From assembly GCF_041228105.1 (NCBI RefSeq), contig NZ_CP166097.1:4154001-4218000 (forward strand): DNA of 64,000 nt. Direction: 5' to 3'. The position numbers and the translations under genes were made by a program. The stretch comes from Pectobacterium aroidearum (GTDB lineage: Bacteria; Pseudomonadota; Gammaproteobacteria; Enterobacterales; Enterobacteriaceae). This document shows positions 27,460-36,300 of the stretch, one piece after another (position 1 is the stretch's first letter; each line of letters starts with the position of its first letter). The notes beneath the pieces were generated by a model. That model did no database searches, had not been told where the DNA came from, and worked only from the letters and a program-made list of their open reading frames with translations.

Positions 27460-28047
27460 TCAGTCTTGTGCTTTTGATACCGCAACCATCGCCGGACGCA
27501 GCAAACGGCCATTCAGCGTATAGCCTTTTTGCATAACCATCATGACATGGTTCGGCTGGTGATCGGCCGAAGGTAACATCGTCATTGCCTGATGCACTTC
27601 TGGGTTAAACGGTACGTTTACATCACCGACAACCTCAATACCAAATTTGCGGACTGCATCCAGCAATGATTTCAGCGTCAGTTCAACACCTTCAATCATC
27701 GCAGCCAGTGATTCATTGGCTTTATCCGCCGTATCCAGCGCGCGTTCCAGGTTATCGATAACTGGCAGCATTTCGCTGGCAAATTTTTCTACCGCAAATT
27801 TATGCGCTTTCTCAACATCCATTTCCGCACGGCGGCGAACGTTATCCGCTTCAGCACGAACACGAAGCATATTGTCACGCTCACGCTGTTGCAGTTCGCT
27901 CAACTGGGCTTCCAGCTCGGCGATGCGCGCATCACGCGGGTCAGCTACGTCTGCCGTCTCTGGCGCGGCATCCGCTTGCTGCCCTTTTGCTGCTTCCTTT
28001 TGATCCAGCACTTGCTCGTCAGGCGTTTTCTGTTCTTTACTACTCAT
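27460..28047 (-). CDS. grpE: GrpE nucleotide exchange factor of DnaK
   Basis: 195-aa GrpE. An N-terminal acidic/Gln-rich part leads into a long coiled coil ([20 protein letters not shown]), then [18 protein letters not shown] and the C-terminal beta domain [20 protein letters not shown]. It releases ADP from DnaK in protein folding and heat shock. The gene is divergent from nadK, as in E. coli. A sigma-32 promoter is visible upstream and an intrinsic terminator downstream. Confidence 0.97.
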   Translation of the reverse strand: MSSKEQKTPDEQVLDQKEAAKGQQADAAPETADVADPRDARIAELEAQLSELQQRERDNMLRVRAEADNVRRRAEMDVEKAHKFAVEKFASEMLPVIDNLERALDTADKANESLAAMIEGVELTLKSLLDAVRKFGIEVVGDVNVPFNPEVHQAMTMLPSADHQPNHVMMVMQKGYTLNGRLLRPAMVAVSKAQD

Positions 28048-28087
28048 GAAATTCTCCGCGGTTTAGCATTAATCTCGCTAGTTGCTT

Positions 28088-28118
28088 ATTATGGGGATCA
28101 AAATCGGGGATTCAAGGG
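28088..28118 (-). promoter_or_regulatory. Sigma-32 heat-shock promoter of grpE
   Basis: Read on the minus strand, CCCTTGAA (28118-28111) is followed after 14 bases by CCCCATAAT (28096-28088). This matches the RpoH consensus CTTGAA...CCCCATnT. It lies 41 bp upstream of the grpE start. Confidence 0.9.
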
Positions 28119-28177
28119 AACCCGTCATATATTGGTTTCCACCGCTGCCGATACACCACGCTGAGGACAAAACAGCA

Positions 28178-29074
28178 ATGAACACACCGCTTACAATGAA
28201 CAGGCCGTTTAATTGTATTGGCATTGTCGGCCATCCGCGCCACCCAACGGCGCTGGCAACGCATGAGATGCTTTACCACTGGCTCACCGACAAAGGTTAC
28301 TCGGTTCTGATCGAGCAGCAGATCGCCCGTGAATTGAATCTGAAAGACGCTCCGACAGGTAGCCTTGCCGACATCGGCCAGCAAGCGGATTTGGCGGTTG
28401 TCGTCGGCGGTGACGGCAATATGCTCGGCGCAGCGCGCGTGCTGTCGCGCTATGACATCAAGGTGATCGGTGTGAACCGTGGCAACCTCGGTTTTCTAAC
28501 CGATCTCGACCCTGACCATGCGCAGCAGCAGCTTTCTGACGTGCTCGACGGCCATTACCTGAGCGAACAACGCTTCATGCTGGAAGCGCACGTTTGCCGC
28601 GCCAATCAGCCCGACAGCATTAGTACCGCCATTAACGAAGTGGTGCTTCACCCGGGAAAAGTCGCACATATGATTGAATTTGAAGTCTATATTGACGACA
28701 AATTCGCCTTCTCCCAGCGTTCAGACGGCCTGATTATCGCTACGCCTACCGGCTCCACCGCCTATTCCCTTTCCGCTGGCGGCCCGATTCTGACGCCGTC
28801 GCTGGATGCCATCGCGCTGGTGCCTATGTTCCCGCATACGCTGTCAGCCCGTCCGCTGGTCATCAACAGCAGCAGTACGATCCGGCTGAAATTTTCCTGC
28901 ATTACTAATGACCTGGAAATCAGCTGCGACAGCCAGATTGCGTTACCGGTACAGGAAGGCGAAGAAGTGCTCATTCGCCGCAGCGAGCACCACCTAAATC
29001 TGATTCATCCAAAAAATTACAGTTATTTCAATACACTAAGCTCAAAACTCGGCTGGTCAAAAAAATTATTCTAA
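28178..29074 (+). CDS. nadK: NAD kinase
   Basis: 298-aa ATP/polyphosphate-dependent NAD kinase making NADP. The GGDGN motif is in [16 protein letters not shown], and the diacylglycerol-kinase-like motif is [29 protein letters not shown] is the NAD-binding loop. Start choice: ATG 28178 follows TGAGGA at a reasonable distance. ATG 28196 gives exactly the 292-residue E. coli length but has no ribosome site, so either may be used. Divergent from grpE and upstream of recN, as in E. coli. Confidence 0.96.
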   Translation: MNTPLTMNRPFNCIGIVGHPRHPTALATHEMLYHWLTDKGYSVLIEQQIARELNLKDAPTGSLADIGQQADLAVVVGGDGNMLGAARVLSRYDIKVIGVNRGNLGFLTDLDPDHAQQQLSDVLDGHYLSEQRFMLEAHVCRANQPDSISTAINEVVLHPGKVAHMIEFEVYIDDKFAFSQRSDGLIIATPTGSTAYSLSAGGPILTPSLDAIALVPMFPHTLSARPLVINSSSTIRLKFSCITNDLEISCDSQIALPVQEGEEVLIRRSEHHLNLIHPKNYSYFNTLSSKLGWSKKLF

Positions 29075-29094
29075 AATTCTATCCAGCTACTTTA

Positions 29095-29146
29095 CTGTAT
29101 ATAAAACCAGTTTATACTGTATGTAATCACATGTGATTACATACAG
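29095..29146 (+). promoter_or_regulatory. recN: SOS promoter of recN with LexA boxes and a 30-bp palindrome
   Basis: CTGTATATAAAACCAG at 29095-29110 is a LexA box and, as I recall, identical to the first recN box of E. coli. TATACT at 29113-29118 is the likely -10. From 29117 to 29146 lies an exact 30-bp palindrome made of CTGTATGTAATCACA and its complement. It can be read as two head-to-head LexA-like boxes (29117-29132 and 29131-29146), each with one mismatch to CTGT-N8-ACAG. The palindrome reaches the ribosome site AGGGG. Confidence 0.85.
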
Positions 29147-29155
29147 GGGCTTATC

Positions 29156-30817
29156 ATGCTGGCGCAACTCACTATCAGTAACTTCGCCATCGTGCGCGAA
29201 TTAGAAATCGATTTTCAGTCAGGTATGAGCGTTATCACCGGGGAAACTGGTGCGGGGAAATCTATTGCGATTGATGCCCTCGGTTTATGTCTGGGAAATC
29301 GTTCTGACGCCAGCATGGTCAGGCCGGGCGCTGCACGCGCCGACATTTGCGCCCGTTTTGCGCTGGCAGATACGCCAACGGCACGCCAGTGGCTGGAAGA
29401 AAACCAGTTGGATGACAGCAACGAGTGCCTGCTACGCCGTGTCATTAGCGCCGATGGTCGCTCACGTGGCTTTATTAACGGCACCGCCGTGCCGCTGTCT
29501 CAACTGCGTGAACTCGGCCAGCACCTGATCCAGGTACACGGGCAACATGCTCATCAGCTACTGCTGCGCCCCGATCATCAAAAACACCTGCTGGATGCCT
29601 ATGCCGATGAACCGAAGTTGCTGGTTGCTATGCAGCAAGTTTGGCATCAATGGCACCAAAGCTGCCGTGCACTAGCGCAACTGCAACAGGCAGCAATTGA
29701 GCGCGAAGCGCGCCGAGAACTGCTGCAATATCAATTAAAAGAGTTGAATGAATTCGCGCCACAGCCCGGTGAATATGAACAGATTGACGTTGAATACAAG
29801 CGTCTGGCGAATAGCGGTCAGCTACTAACGATGAGCCAACAGGCCATGCAACTGCTGAGCGAAGACGAAGAGCAGAACATCATCAGCATGCTGCACAGCG
29901 TAAAACACCAGCTTGGCGAACTCATCAGCATGGATGACAAACTGTCTGGCGTGCTGTCGATGCTCGAAGAAGCAGGTATTCAGCTTAGCGAAGCCAGCGA
30001 TGAACTACGCCACTACAGCGAGCAAATGGATCTCGACCCAATTCGTCTGTATGAACTGGAACAGCGCCTGTCACGTCAGCTCGCGCTGGCACGTAAGCAC
30101 CATGTTGCTCCAGAGGCGCTTCCCGCATTCCATCAACAACTGCTGGAAGAACAGCAACAGTTGGAACAGCAGGAAAGCGACCACGACACGCTCAGCGCCT
30201 CCGTCGGTGAATATCATCAGCAGGCATTGCACCTCGCAGAACAGCTGCATGTGCGCCGTCAGCACCACGCCAGCGAGCTGGCACAGCTCATCACCACCAA
30301 TATGCGTGAGCTGGCGATGCCACACGGCCACTTCACCATTGATGTGAAGTTTACGCCGGACAGCCTGACGGCTACTGGTGCCGACAATATCGAATTCCGC
30401 GTGACTACCAACCCTGGTCAACCACATCAGACGCTGGCGAAAGTGGCCTCGGGTGGCGAGCTGTCGCGTATCGCGCTGATTATTCAGGTGATCACCGCAC
30501 AGAAAATGGACACGCCAGCGATGATCTTCGATGAAGTCGATGTGGGGATTAGCGGGCCAACCGCCGCCATCGTCGGCAGAATGCTGCGCCAGCTCGGTGA
30601 ATCCACGCAGGTTATGTGCGTGACGCACCTGCCGCAGGTCGCAGGCTGTGGTCATCAGCATTTCTTCGTCAGTAAACAGACGGATGGCGCAGAAACGGAA
30701 ACGCTGATGCAACCGTTAGATAAGCGCGCTCGGCTACAAGAATTGGCACGCCTTCTGGGTGGCAGTGCCGTGACCAAAAACACGCTGGCGAATGCCAAAG
30801 AACTGCTGGCGGCCTAA
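29156..30817 (+). CDS. recN: RecN DNA repair protein (SMC-like)
   Basis: 553-aa SMC-like ATPase for double-strand-break repair. Walker A is GETGAGKS at residues 29-36. A long Gln/Glu-rich coiled-coil middle follows. The C-terminal signature is [16 protein letters not shown], Walker B is [14 protein letters not shown], and the H-loop region is [12 protein letters not shown]. Same length as E. coli RecN (553). The upstream region is a LexA-controlled promoter. bamE follows 153 bp downstream, after a terminator-like hairpin. Confidence 0.97.
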   Translation: MLAQLTISNFAIVRELEIDFQSGMSVITGETGAGKSIAIDALGLCLGNRSDASMVRPGAARADICARFALADTPTARQWLEENQLDDSNECLLRRVISADGRSRGFINGTAVPLSQLRELGQHLIQVHGQHAHQLLLRPDHQKHLLDAYADEPKLLVAMQQVWHQWHQSCRALAQLQQAAIEREARRELLQYQLKELNEFAPQPGEYEQIDVEYKRLANSGQLLTMSQQAMQLLSEDEEQNIISMLHSVKHQLGELISMDDKLSGVLSMLEEAGIQLSEASDELRHYSEQMDLDPIRLYELEQRLSRQLALARKHHVAPEALPAFHQQLLEEQQQLEQQESDHDTLSASVGEYHQQALHLAEQLHVRRQHHASELAQLITTNMRELAMPHGHFTIDVKFTPDSLTATGADNIEFRVTTNPGQPHQTLAKVASGGELSRIALIIQVITAQKMDTPAMIFDEVDVGISGPTAAIVGRMLRQLGESTQVMCVTHLPQVAGCGHQHFFVSKQTDGAETETLMQPLDKRARLQELARLLGGSAVTKNTLANAKELLAA

Positions 30818-30853
30818 AACTCACCACCGATAAGGGCAAGAAAGGTGCATCGC

Positions 30854-30880
30854 AGGTAAAAAAGCTCAACTTTTTTACCT
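30854..30880 (+). terminator. Hairpin after recN
   Basis: AGGTAAAAAAG and CTTTTTTACCT are exact complements around CTCAA. The T-run lies within the 3' arm, so it may act as a bidirectional terminator between recN and bamE. Confidence 0.6.
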
Positions 30881-30899
30881 TCCTGAGGTCATACAATCG

Positions 30900-30926
30900 C
30901 CTTGCAGGTTTCCAAGTCCTGCAAGG
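30900..30926 (+). other. Inverted repeat upstream of bamE
   Basis: CCTTGCAGG and CCTGCAAGG are exact complements separated by nine bases. It lies 44 bp upstream of the bamE start, probably in the promoter or 5' leader. No binding protein can be named. Confidence 0.5.
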
Positions 30927-30970
30927 TCTATTATCATCGGCAACCTATGCCCTTAAGGAATGTAATCACT

Positions 30971-31306
30971 ATGCGCTGTAAAACGCTGACTGTCGTCGCC
31001 GCGGTGGTTGTTATGCTGACTGCCGGTTGTTCCACACTGGAAAAGGTGGTCTATCGGCCGGACATCAATCAGGGAAACTATCTGGCACCGGCTGACGTTG
31101 CAAAAATTCACACCGGCATGACCAAACAACAGGTCGCTTATACGCTGGGTACTCCTATGATGCAGGATCCGTTTGGCAGCGATACGTGGTTTTACGTCTT
31201 CCGCCAACAGCCTGGTCATGAATCGGTAAAACAACAGACGCTGACGCTGACCTTCAGCGGCAGTGGCGTGTTAACCAACATCAACAACAAGCCTGCACTG
31301 GATTAA
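30971..31306 (+). CDS. bamE: BamE outer-membrane lipoprotein (Bam complex)
   Basis: 111-aa lipoprotein. The signal peptide ends with the lipobox MLTAGC, so Cys20 is the lipidated residue. [34 protein letters not shown] and [12 protein letters not shown] are strongly conserved with E. coli BamE (SmpA). It stabilises BamA-BamD in outer-membrane protein insertion. The ATG at 30971 gives the correct signal peptide; a longer in-frame start at 30902 does not. An intrinsic terminator follows. Confidence 0.97.
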   Translation: MRCKTLTVVAAVVVMLTAGCSTLEKVVYRPDINQGNYLAPADVAKIHTGMTKQQVAYTLGTPMMQDPFGSDTWFYVFRQQPGHESVKQQTLTLTFSGSGVLTNINNKPALD

Positions 31307-31445
31307 TACGCTTTCCACGCTGCTCAGTTGAATCAGGATGAACGATACTGGCAATCAGGCAGCACTTTAAGACGAGGCCCAAAATGGGCAGAGTACTTAA
31401 GGGAAGCCGGCGCACACGCGGTTTGATGTATGGCAGGAATAACAG

Positions 31446-31484
31446 CAGGCAAATCTGAAGATTTCAGGTTTGCCTGTGTTTTTT
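31446..31484 (+). terminator. Intrinsic terminator downstream of bamE
   Basis: CAGGCAAATCTGAA pairs with TTCAGGTTTGCCTG with one mismatch around GATT, followed by TGTTTTTT. It lies 140 bp after the bamE stop in the gap before the convergent rnfH. Confidence 0.85.
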
Positions 31485-31544
31485 GTAAGGACATATCGGT
31501 CGGAACAATCGGTGGGAACACCCTATGTCGTTTAACGACATCAC

Positions 31545-31835
31545 TCAGGGTTTGCTCTTAGAACGCTCGGCACGCTGGCGGCGTAGCTCTTTCGGATCGG
31601 CAATCAGCGGGCGATAAATTTCCACGCGGTCACCATCCTGTACCACATCGGCCAGCTTCGCCGCACGGCTGTAAATACCGACTTTATTCACCTGTAAATC
31701 GATATCATGCCGCAGTTCCAGCAGGCCCGATGCCACAATCGCCTGTTCAACCGTACTACCTTCTTCCAGCTTCACCGTGCGCAGATACTGACGTTCCGGC
31801 AATGCGTAGACCACATCAACCTGCATTGCGGACAC
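31545..31835 (-). CDS. rnfH: RnfH/RatB family protein (ubiquitin-like fold)
   Basis: 96-aa protein matching E. coli YfjF/Rnf[40 protein letters not shown], and [20 protein letters not shown] at the C-terminal end. Function is not established; it is the conserved partner of RatA. Start choice: GTG 31835 follows GAGG at six bases and gives the 96-residue E. coli length. The ATG at 31826 would shorten it by three residues. With the GTG start it overlaps the 3' end of ratA by 20 bp, indicating translational coupling. Confidence 0.93.
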   Translation of the reverse strand: MSAMQVDVVYALPERQYLRTVKLEEGSTVEQAIVASGLLELRHDIDLQVNKVGIYSRAAKLADVVQDGDRVEIYRPLIADPKELRRQRAERSKSKP

Positions 31836-32262
31836 TGTAGACCTCTTTTGCTCGCTGCGTGAAAGCCTGCACCATATTTCCCGCCAGCTCCTTGAATACT
31901 TTGCCAAAAGCGAGTTCAATCAAGGCATTGGTGAATTCAAACTCCAGATGCAGTTCGACTTTACAGGCATCGGCGCTCAGCGGCGTAAAATGCCAGTCGC
32001 CACCCAGTTGACGGAAGGGGCCATCGACCAGTTGCATATTGATATTTTGGTTGTTCGTCAGCGTATTACGTGTGGTAAATGTCTTACTGATACCGGCTTT
32101 GGAAACGTCTACGGCAGCGGTCATTTCTCCTTCGGAGAAAGAGATCACGCGGCTTCCCGTACAACCCGGTAAAAACGCGGGGTAGGAAGCGACATCATTC
32201 ACCAGCTTGTACATCTGTTCAGCGCTGAACGGCACCAGTGCAGAACGACTTATCTTTGGCAT
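31816..32262 (-). CDS. ratA: RatA, START-domain ribosome association toxin / coenzyme Q-binding family
   Basis: 148-aa START/polyketide-cyclase-like protein. The start [46 protein letters not shown] and [20 protein letters not shown] match E. coli RatA (YfjG). RatA was reported to block 70S ribosome assembly; the family also includes Coq10-like quinone-binding proteins, so its true role is debated. It reads divergently from smpB and is first of the ratA-rnfH pair. Confidence 0.94.
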   Translation of the reverse strand: MPKISRSALVPFSAEQMYKLVNDVASYPAFLPGCTGSRVISFSEGEMTAAVDVSKAGISKTFTTRNTLTNNQNINMQLVDGPFRQLGGDWHFTPLSADACKVELHLEFEFTNALIELAFGKVFKELAGNMVQAFTQRAKEVYSVRNAG

Positions 32263-32402
32263 ACTATTTTCCGTGATTCATAAAACGCGCAAAATAATAG
32301 CACTGATAGCCCGACAGGCAAAAATTCTGCGAAGCTTATCGCACGATATCATTAACCACGACACGGACGCACGGCGGGGATTTCATTCCCAATGACATCC
32401 AG

Positions 32403-32408
32403 TATAAT
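32403..32408 (+). promoter_or_regulatory. Consensus -10 element very close to the smpB start
   Basis: TATAAT at 32403-32408 ends nine bases before the smpB ATG at 32418, and no Shine-Dalgarno sequence precedes the ATG. Transcription from this element would leave a leader of only a few bases. The -35 match (TTTCAT near 32381) is weak. Confidence 0.5.
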
Positions 32409-32417
32409 GACGGCACT

Positions 32418-32900
32418 ATGACAAAGAAAAAAGCATACAAACCCGGTTCCGCCACCATTGCGCAGAACAAGCGCGCCCGTCACGAATACTTCATTGAGGA
32501 AGAATTTGAGGCTGGTCTTGCTCTGCAAGGATGGGAAGTCAAATCACTGCGCGCAGGCAAAGCCAACCTCAGCGACAGCTATGTCACCTTCATGAATGGT
32601 GAAGCTTACCTGTTTGGCGCCACTATCACGCCGCTAAACGTGGCGTCATCACACGTTGTTTGCGATCCTATTCGCACGCGCAAACTCCTGCTCAACAAAC
32701 GCGAGCTAGAGTCGCTGTTTGGCCGCGTCAGTCGTGAAGGCTATACGGTCGTCGCGCTGTCCATGTATTGGAAAAATGCCTGGAGCAAAGTCAAAATTGG
32801 CGTAGCGAAAGGTAAAAAAGATCACGACAAGCGTGATGACATTAAAGAACGTGAATGGAAGTTAGACAAAGCCCGTATCATGAAGAACGCCAATCGCTAA
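32418..32900 (+). CDS. smpB: SmpB, tmRNA-binding protein
   Basis: 160-aa SmpB, the E. coli length, with the conserved start [55 protein letters not shown] and a basic C-terminal tail ([20 protein letters not shown]) are present. It delivers tmRNA to stalled ribosomes for trans-translation. Its RNA partner ssrA starts 50 bp after the stop, as in other enterobacteria. Confidence 0.97.
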   Translation: MTKKKAYKPGSATIAQNKRARHEYFIEEEFEAGLALQGWEVKSLRAGKANLSDSYVTFMNGEAYLFGATITPLNVASSHVVCDPIRTRKLLLNKRELESLFGRVSREGYTVVALSMYWKNAWSKVKIGVAKGKKDHDKRDDIKEREWKLDKARIMKNANR

Positions 32901-32929
32901 GCCACTGGCTTAACAACGGTAAGTTCTGA

Positions 32930-32935
32930 TATACT
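32930..32935 (+). promoter_or_regulatory. Probable -10 element of ssrA
   Basis: TATACT lies 15 bases before the mature tmRNA 5' end. Two possible -35 regions (CTGGCT at 32905, TTAACA at 32910) are both poorly spaced, so the exact promoter is uncertain. Confidence 0.5.
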
Positions 32936-32950
32936 GGTGACAGTTTCTTG

Positions 32951-33313
32951 GGGGCTGATTCTGGATTCGACGGGATTTGCAAAGCCCAAGGTGCATGCCG
33001 AGGGGCGGTTGGCCTCGTAAAAAGCCGCAAAAAAATAGTCGCAAACGACGAAAACTACGCTTTAGCAGCTTAATAACCTGCTCTGAGCCCTCTCTCCCTA
33101 GCCTCCGCTCTTAGGACGGGGATCAAGAGAGGTCAAACCCAAAAGAGATCGTGTGGATGCCTTGCCTGGGGTTGAAGCACTAAATCTAATCAGGCTAGTT
33201 TGTTAGTGGCGTGTCTATTCGCAGCTGGCAAGCGAATGTAAAGATAGACTAAGCATGTAGTACCGACGGTAGAGTGGTTCCGGACGGGGGTTCAAATCCC
33301 CCCAGCTCCACCA
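32951..33313 (+). ncRNA. ssrA: tmRNA (transfer-messenger RNA)
   Basis: 363-nt tmRNA with the 5' end GGGGCTGATTCTGGATTCGA and the 3' end CCCCCCAGCTCCACCA, which pair into the tRNA-like acceptor. The tag frame at 33041-33073 encodes ANDENYALAA followed by TAA, with the resume codon GCA. The pseudoknot region and the TTCAAATC T-arm near the 3' end follow the E. coli gene closely. CCA is genome-encoded. Together with SmpB it rescues stalled ribosomes. It is followed by a strong terminator. Its 3' end is a common integration target for islands in enterobacteria. Confidence 0.98.
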
Positions 33314-33359
33314 ATTTAGATTCCGGTTATTACCAGATAAGGCCGGAAACGTGAAAAAG

Positions 33360-33389
33360 CCGCTAACCGCAAGGTTCAGCGGTTTTTTT
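33360..33389 (+). terminator. Intrinsic terminator after ssrA
   Basis: CCGCTAACC pairs with GGTTCAGCGG (one mismatch) around GCAA, followed by seven T. It lies 47 bp after the tmRNA 3' end. Confidence 0.9.
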
Positions 33390-33638
33390 ATGCCTGTAAT
33401 AACCCGACTATACCCTTCACAGCAGGATCTCTACCGCTACAGGAACGGCAGTTACTGACCATGCAGAACCTTGTAGAAGCCTCTGCCACAGCATGGACAG
33501 AGATCAAGCGTGGGAATTCCAACTAGCTGAACACGAACATATTGTACCGCACCCCCGATCTGATTCTGAAATAAGCAAACATGTTTGAAGTCATGTAAAA
33601 TACCAACAAAACAAGCTGTTGATACAGGTCATGGATAG
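33390..33638. other. Gap after ssrA with short broken frames, possible island remnant
   Basis: No intact gene is seen. Short consecutive peptides occur in one frame at 33461-33526 (MQNLVEASATAWTEIKRGNS, then a stop) and directly after it (LNTNILYRTPDLILK, then a stop). They could be debris of an integrated element, but no family was recognised. No second copy of the tmRNA 3' end was found nearby. Confidence 0.3.
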
Positions 33639-34217
33639 ATGCGCCGTCTCTATAAAAAAGCGATACCTTATTTACTGTCGAAGGATTTTCTCGTTACTCT
33701 CCTCGTCTTATCCATCATGCTAGCTATTTTCTGGTACATGCTTTGGGCTTCGCATCTGTCACGTCGCACGATACTGATAGAGACATTTCCAGAACTCACT
33801 ATCTACCTGAGCTTTGGGGTTGTTATGGGGCTTATCTTTGCTGGCCGGGCGCTCTACTCTCGGTCGGTAAAGAAGAAACTAAAGCACACGCTAGAAATGT
33901 TTTTCGGCGGCTTTGTGCTAGGATTTCTTTCCATTGTGAATATTTTTGACGTGTACGTTTACCTGTTCCCTGATGAGGTAATTAGTTACACATCCGACTA
34001 TAAGATTGTTTTCCCTGGGCCATCCACAGGGAAAAGTAGTCGTTGCGAAGCTGGCATATGGGTTAAAGATGTCCATACCGGGCAATTTAAGCAACTATGT
34101 ACCAATGGAGACATACTGTTTAAAAAAAGGCGGCAAGGAATGGATGAGTTATGGATCACTGCGCGAGTCAATAAACTCGGTACGTATATTGTCGATTATC
34201 GATTTACCTACAAGTAA
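33639..34217 (+). CDS. Unrecognised membrane protein, 192 aa
   Basis: Not recognised. The N-terminal half has three hydrophobic segments: about 18-38 (VTLLVLSIMLAIFWYMLWA), about 50-68 (TIYLSFGVVMGLIFAGR) and about 88-110 (FFGGFVLGFLSIVNIFDVYV). The C-terminal 80 residues are soluble, with two cysteines in SSRCEAGIWV and FKQLCTNG that may form a disulfide outside the membrane. It lies just after ssrA in a variable region, in lower-GC sequence than the core genes, which suggests acquisition. No ribosome site stands out, so the start is provisional. Confidence 0.6.
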   Translation: MRRLYKKAIPYLLSKDFLVTLLVLSIMLAIFWYMLWASHLSRRTILIETFPELTIYLSFGVVMGLIFAGRALYSRSVKKKLKHTLEMFFGGFVLGFLSIVNIFDVYVYLFPDEVISYTSDYKIVFPGPSTGKSSRCEAGIWVKDVHTGQFKQLCTNGDILFKKRRQGMDELWITARVNKLGTYIVDYRFTYK

Positions 34218-34580
34218 TCTCACCTGCAACCTCGCAAACCCCACGGCTTTTCTGACGCGTTCAGTAAATCGAATAAATTAAGTACCAAAAATCGGCTCAG
34301 GTAGATTTCCGGTATGCAATAAAGATCAGCAGCCCCCCAAATGAAGTTATGCGTGGAAATTATGTCTTGCTTACACGTCTGGACATCACCGATAGCGTAA
34401 TTTTACATCCCGAAAGCAAATAATAACAATTAGTTATAACTTCAAGTGTAAATTAACGTCAGTTTTTAAAGTGTGGACTGAATGACATCGCACGACTCAT
34501 TCACCTCCTATCGCTGGTGATAATACAGATATCGGAATGTTGAAATCTATTTCATACGACTAAAAAGAGGTGTGACTGCT
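34218..34580. other. Intergenic region before the orphan binding protein
   Basis: 363 bp, AT-rich, with no reading frame or repeat that stands out. AGAGG at 34566-34570 is the ribosome site for the next gene. Confidence 0.4.
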
Positions 34581-35363
34581 ATGTTCAGAAAATTATCTCT
34601 CCTGAAGTTCGTTGCCATTTTTTCTATTTCACCCTTTGTATTTGCCAAATCGGACATACTGCGTATCGGCGTCGATTTAACGTACCCACCCTTTCAGAGC
34701 CTGGATAAAAATGGTAATCCATCGGGCTTTGATATAGAAGTCACCGATGCCATCTGCCAATCAATAAATGCAAAATGTGACTATATCGTCAATACATTCG
34801 ACTCCCAGATTCCCGCCCTTCTGGCGAAAAAAATAGACATCATTGTGCCGCTTGGGGTGACGCGTAAGAGAAAAGAATCGATAGATTTCAGCGACTATGT
34901 TTTTCATGTCCCCACCAAGCTTGTTGCAAGAAAAGAGGCCAATCTTCTTCCTCAGGCTGAGTTGCTACGCGGAAAAAATATCGCAGTACAGCAAGGCACG
35001 ATTCAGGAAGCCTACGCTAATAAATATTGGCTCCCGGCCGGCGTGATTGTTAAAAGCTATCCCGATCAGGAAGCCATTTATGAGGATTTATATTCAGGAA
35101 GAATTGAAGGTGCGCTGTGCCCCTCCGTTGCCGTCGAGTTTGGTTTTTTAAAAACCCCACAGGGTAAAAATTTTGAGCTAAAAGGCCCGGAAGTAACCGA
35201 TGCGGACTTATTTAGCCTCGGTTCCGCATACGGTATACGCAAAGAAGATACGAAGACAAAGCAGCTCATTAATCAGGGGCTGAAAGATATCGTCCAAAAA
35301 GGCCTATATGCAAAAATACAGAAACGCTATTTTGGCGATATTGATTTAAGTGTGAAGGAATAA
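34581..35363 (+). CDS. Periplasmic amino-acid-type solute-binding protein (family 3), orphan
   Basis: 260-aa exported binding protein of the HisJ/ArtJ/FliY family. The signal peptide ends near SPFVFA. ILRIGVDLTYPPFQSLDKNG and GFDIEVTDAICQ are the classic family-3 start, and DIIVPLGVTRKRKESIDFSD is the ligand-contact region. The ATG at 34581 is ten bases after AGAGG; a GTG at 34572 is too close to that site. No permease or ATPase gene is adjacent, so it either serves a transporter elsewhere or acts as a sensor. The ligand is probably a polar amino acid. Confidence 0.87.
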   Translation: MFRKLSLLKFVAIFSISPFVFAKSDILRIGVDLTYPPFQSLDKNGNPSGFDIEVTDAICQSINAKCDYIVNTFDSQIPALLAKKIDIIVPLGVTRKRKESIDFSDYVFHVPTKLVARKEANLLPQAELLRGKNIAVQQGTIQEAYANKYWLPAGVIVKSYPDQEAIYEDLYSGRIEGALCPSVAVEFGFLKTPQGKNFELKGPEVTDADLFSLGSAYGIRKEDTKTKQLINQGLKDIVQKGLYAKIQKRYFGDIDLSVKE

Positions 35364-35402
35364 TATCAGGCACGGTGAATGGGTTCTTTTCATGCTCATC
35401 CG

Positions 35403-35436
35403 ATCTCCCTAGCCACCAGAAGGCTGGGGAGATTTT
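35403..35436 (+). terminator. Intrinsic terminator after the orphan binding protein
   Basis: ATCTCCCTAGCC pairs with GGCTGGGGAGAT (one G-T) around a seven-base loop and runs into TTTT. Confidence 0.75.
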
Positions 35437-35631
35437 GCCGAAGCGAGAGTTTACTGCCTTTCCTCCGCACCAACCTCAGCAACAGAATCTTAATGAAAGA
35501 GGGAGAGCGCCATTAGCCCCTTTTCTGTTACTATCTCGCGTTAGAAAATAGCGATATATATGTGAGTATATCTCGCTTCACATCATCGCTCTCAATCACG
35601 CTTTTACAGTGAACTACACGCAGGAGAAATC

Positions 35632-36258
35632 ATGAGCCTTCACCTCTGGCTGGCTTATACAGGCATCATCATCGCCCTGATTGCCATTCCGGGTCCATCC
35701 GCCTTAATCAGCATGTCGCACGGTTTACGCTACGGCGCTTCACGCGCAACAGCAACCGTACTCGGCGGCGTCAGCGCGGCAATGATTTTGATGTCCTGTT
35801 CAGCATTGGGGCTAGGGGCCATCCTCGCTGCGTCAACCACCGCCTTCATGGTATTAAAAATTATTGGTGCGGTTTATCTCATTTGGTTGGGCATCGCGTC
35901 ATGGCGCTCTAAGGATATGAGCACTGCGGAACAGGACGTGCAGGAAGCCTCGGCTCCTGGCTGGTTTCCGCTATTCCGTAAGGGCTTTCTGGTTGGGATC
36001 AGTAATCCGAAAGATCTGCTGTTTTTCGCCGCGCTTTTCCCAAATTTTATCGATACCAACGCCCCGCACGCCTTGCAGCTCGTCATTCTGGCGGTAACCT
36101 GGGCGGTCTTCGATTTCAGCATCATGTTTATCTATGCCTGCACCGGCCGCCGTTTATCAGGCCTGTTTTCCAACCCACGCCGCATCAAGCTGTTTAACCG
36201 CTCGACGGGCGGGATCTTTATTCTGGCAGGCACCACGCTGGCAGCATCAACGCGTTAA
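35632..36258 (+). CDS. LysE/RhtB-family amino-acid exporter
   Basis: 208-aa inner-membrane protein with about six hydrophobic segments. The family start IALIAIPGPSALISMSHGLR (proline-glycine motif after helix 1) and GISNPKDLLFFAALFPNFID are clear. The group exports amino acids such as homoserine, threonine or leucine; the substrate cannot be told. AGGAG precedes the ATG. Monocistronic by position, with a convergent GNAT gene after it. Confidence 0.9.
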   Translation: MSLHLWLAYTGIIIALIAIPGPSALISMSHGLRYGASRATATVLGGVSAAMILMSCSALGLGAILAASTTAFMVLKIIGAVYLIWLGIASWRSKDMSTAEQDVQEASAPGWFPLFRKGFLVGISNPKDLLFFAALFPNFIDTNAPHALQLVILAVTWAVFDFSIMFIYACTGRRLSGLFSNPRRIKLFNRSTGGIFILAGTTLAASTR

Positions 36259-36300
36259 TTGACAAGCTCCTGCTGCTTTCAGGCTGGCAGGAGCACACCG

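Noticed and set aside
33314..34580. Complete integrated prophage or island after tmRNA
   Set aside because: No integrase, no repeated tmRNA 3' end and no phage genes were seen in the window.
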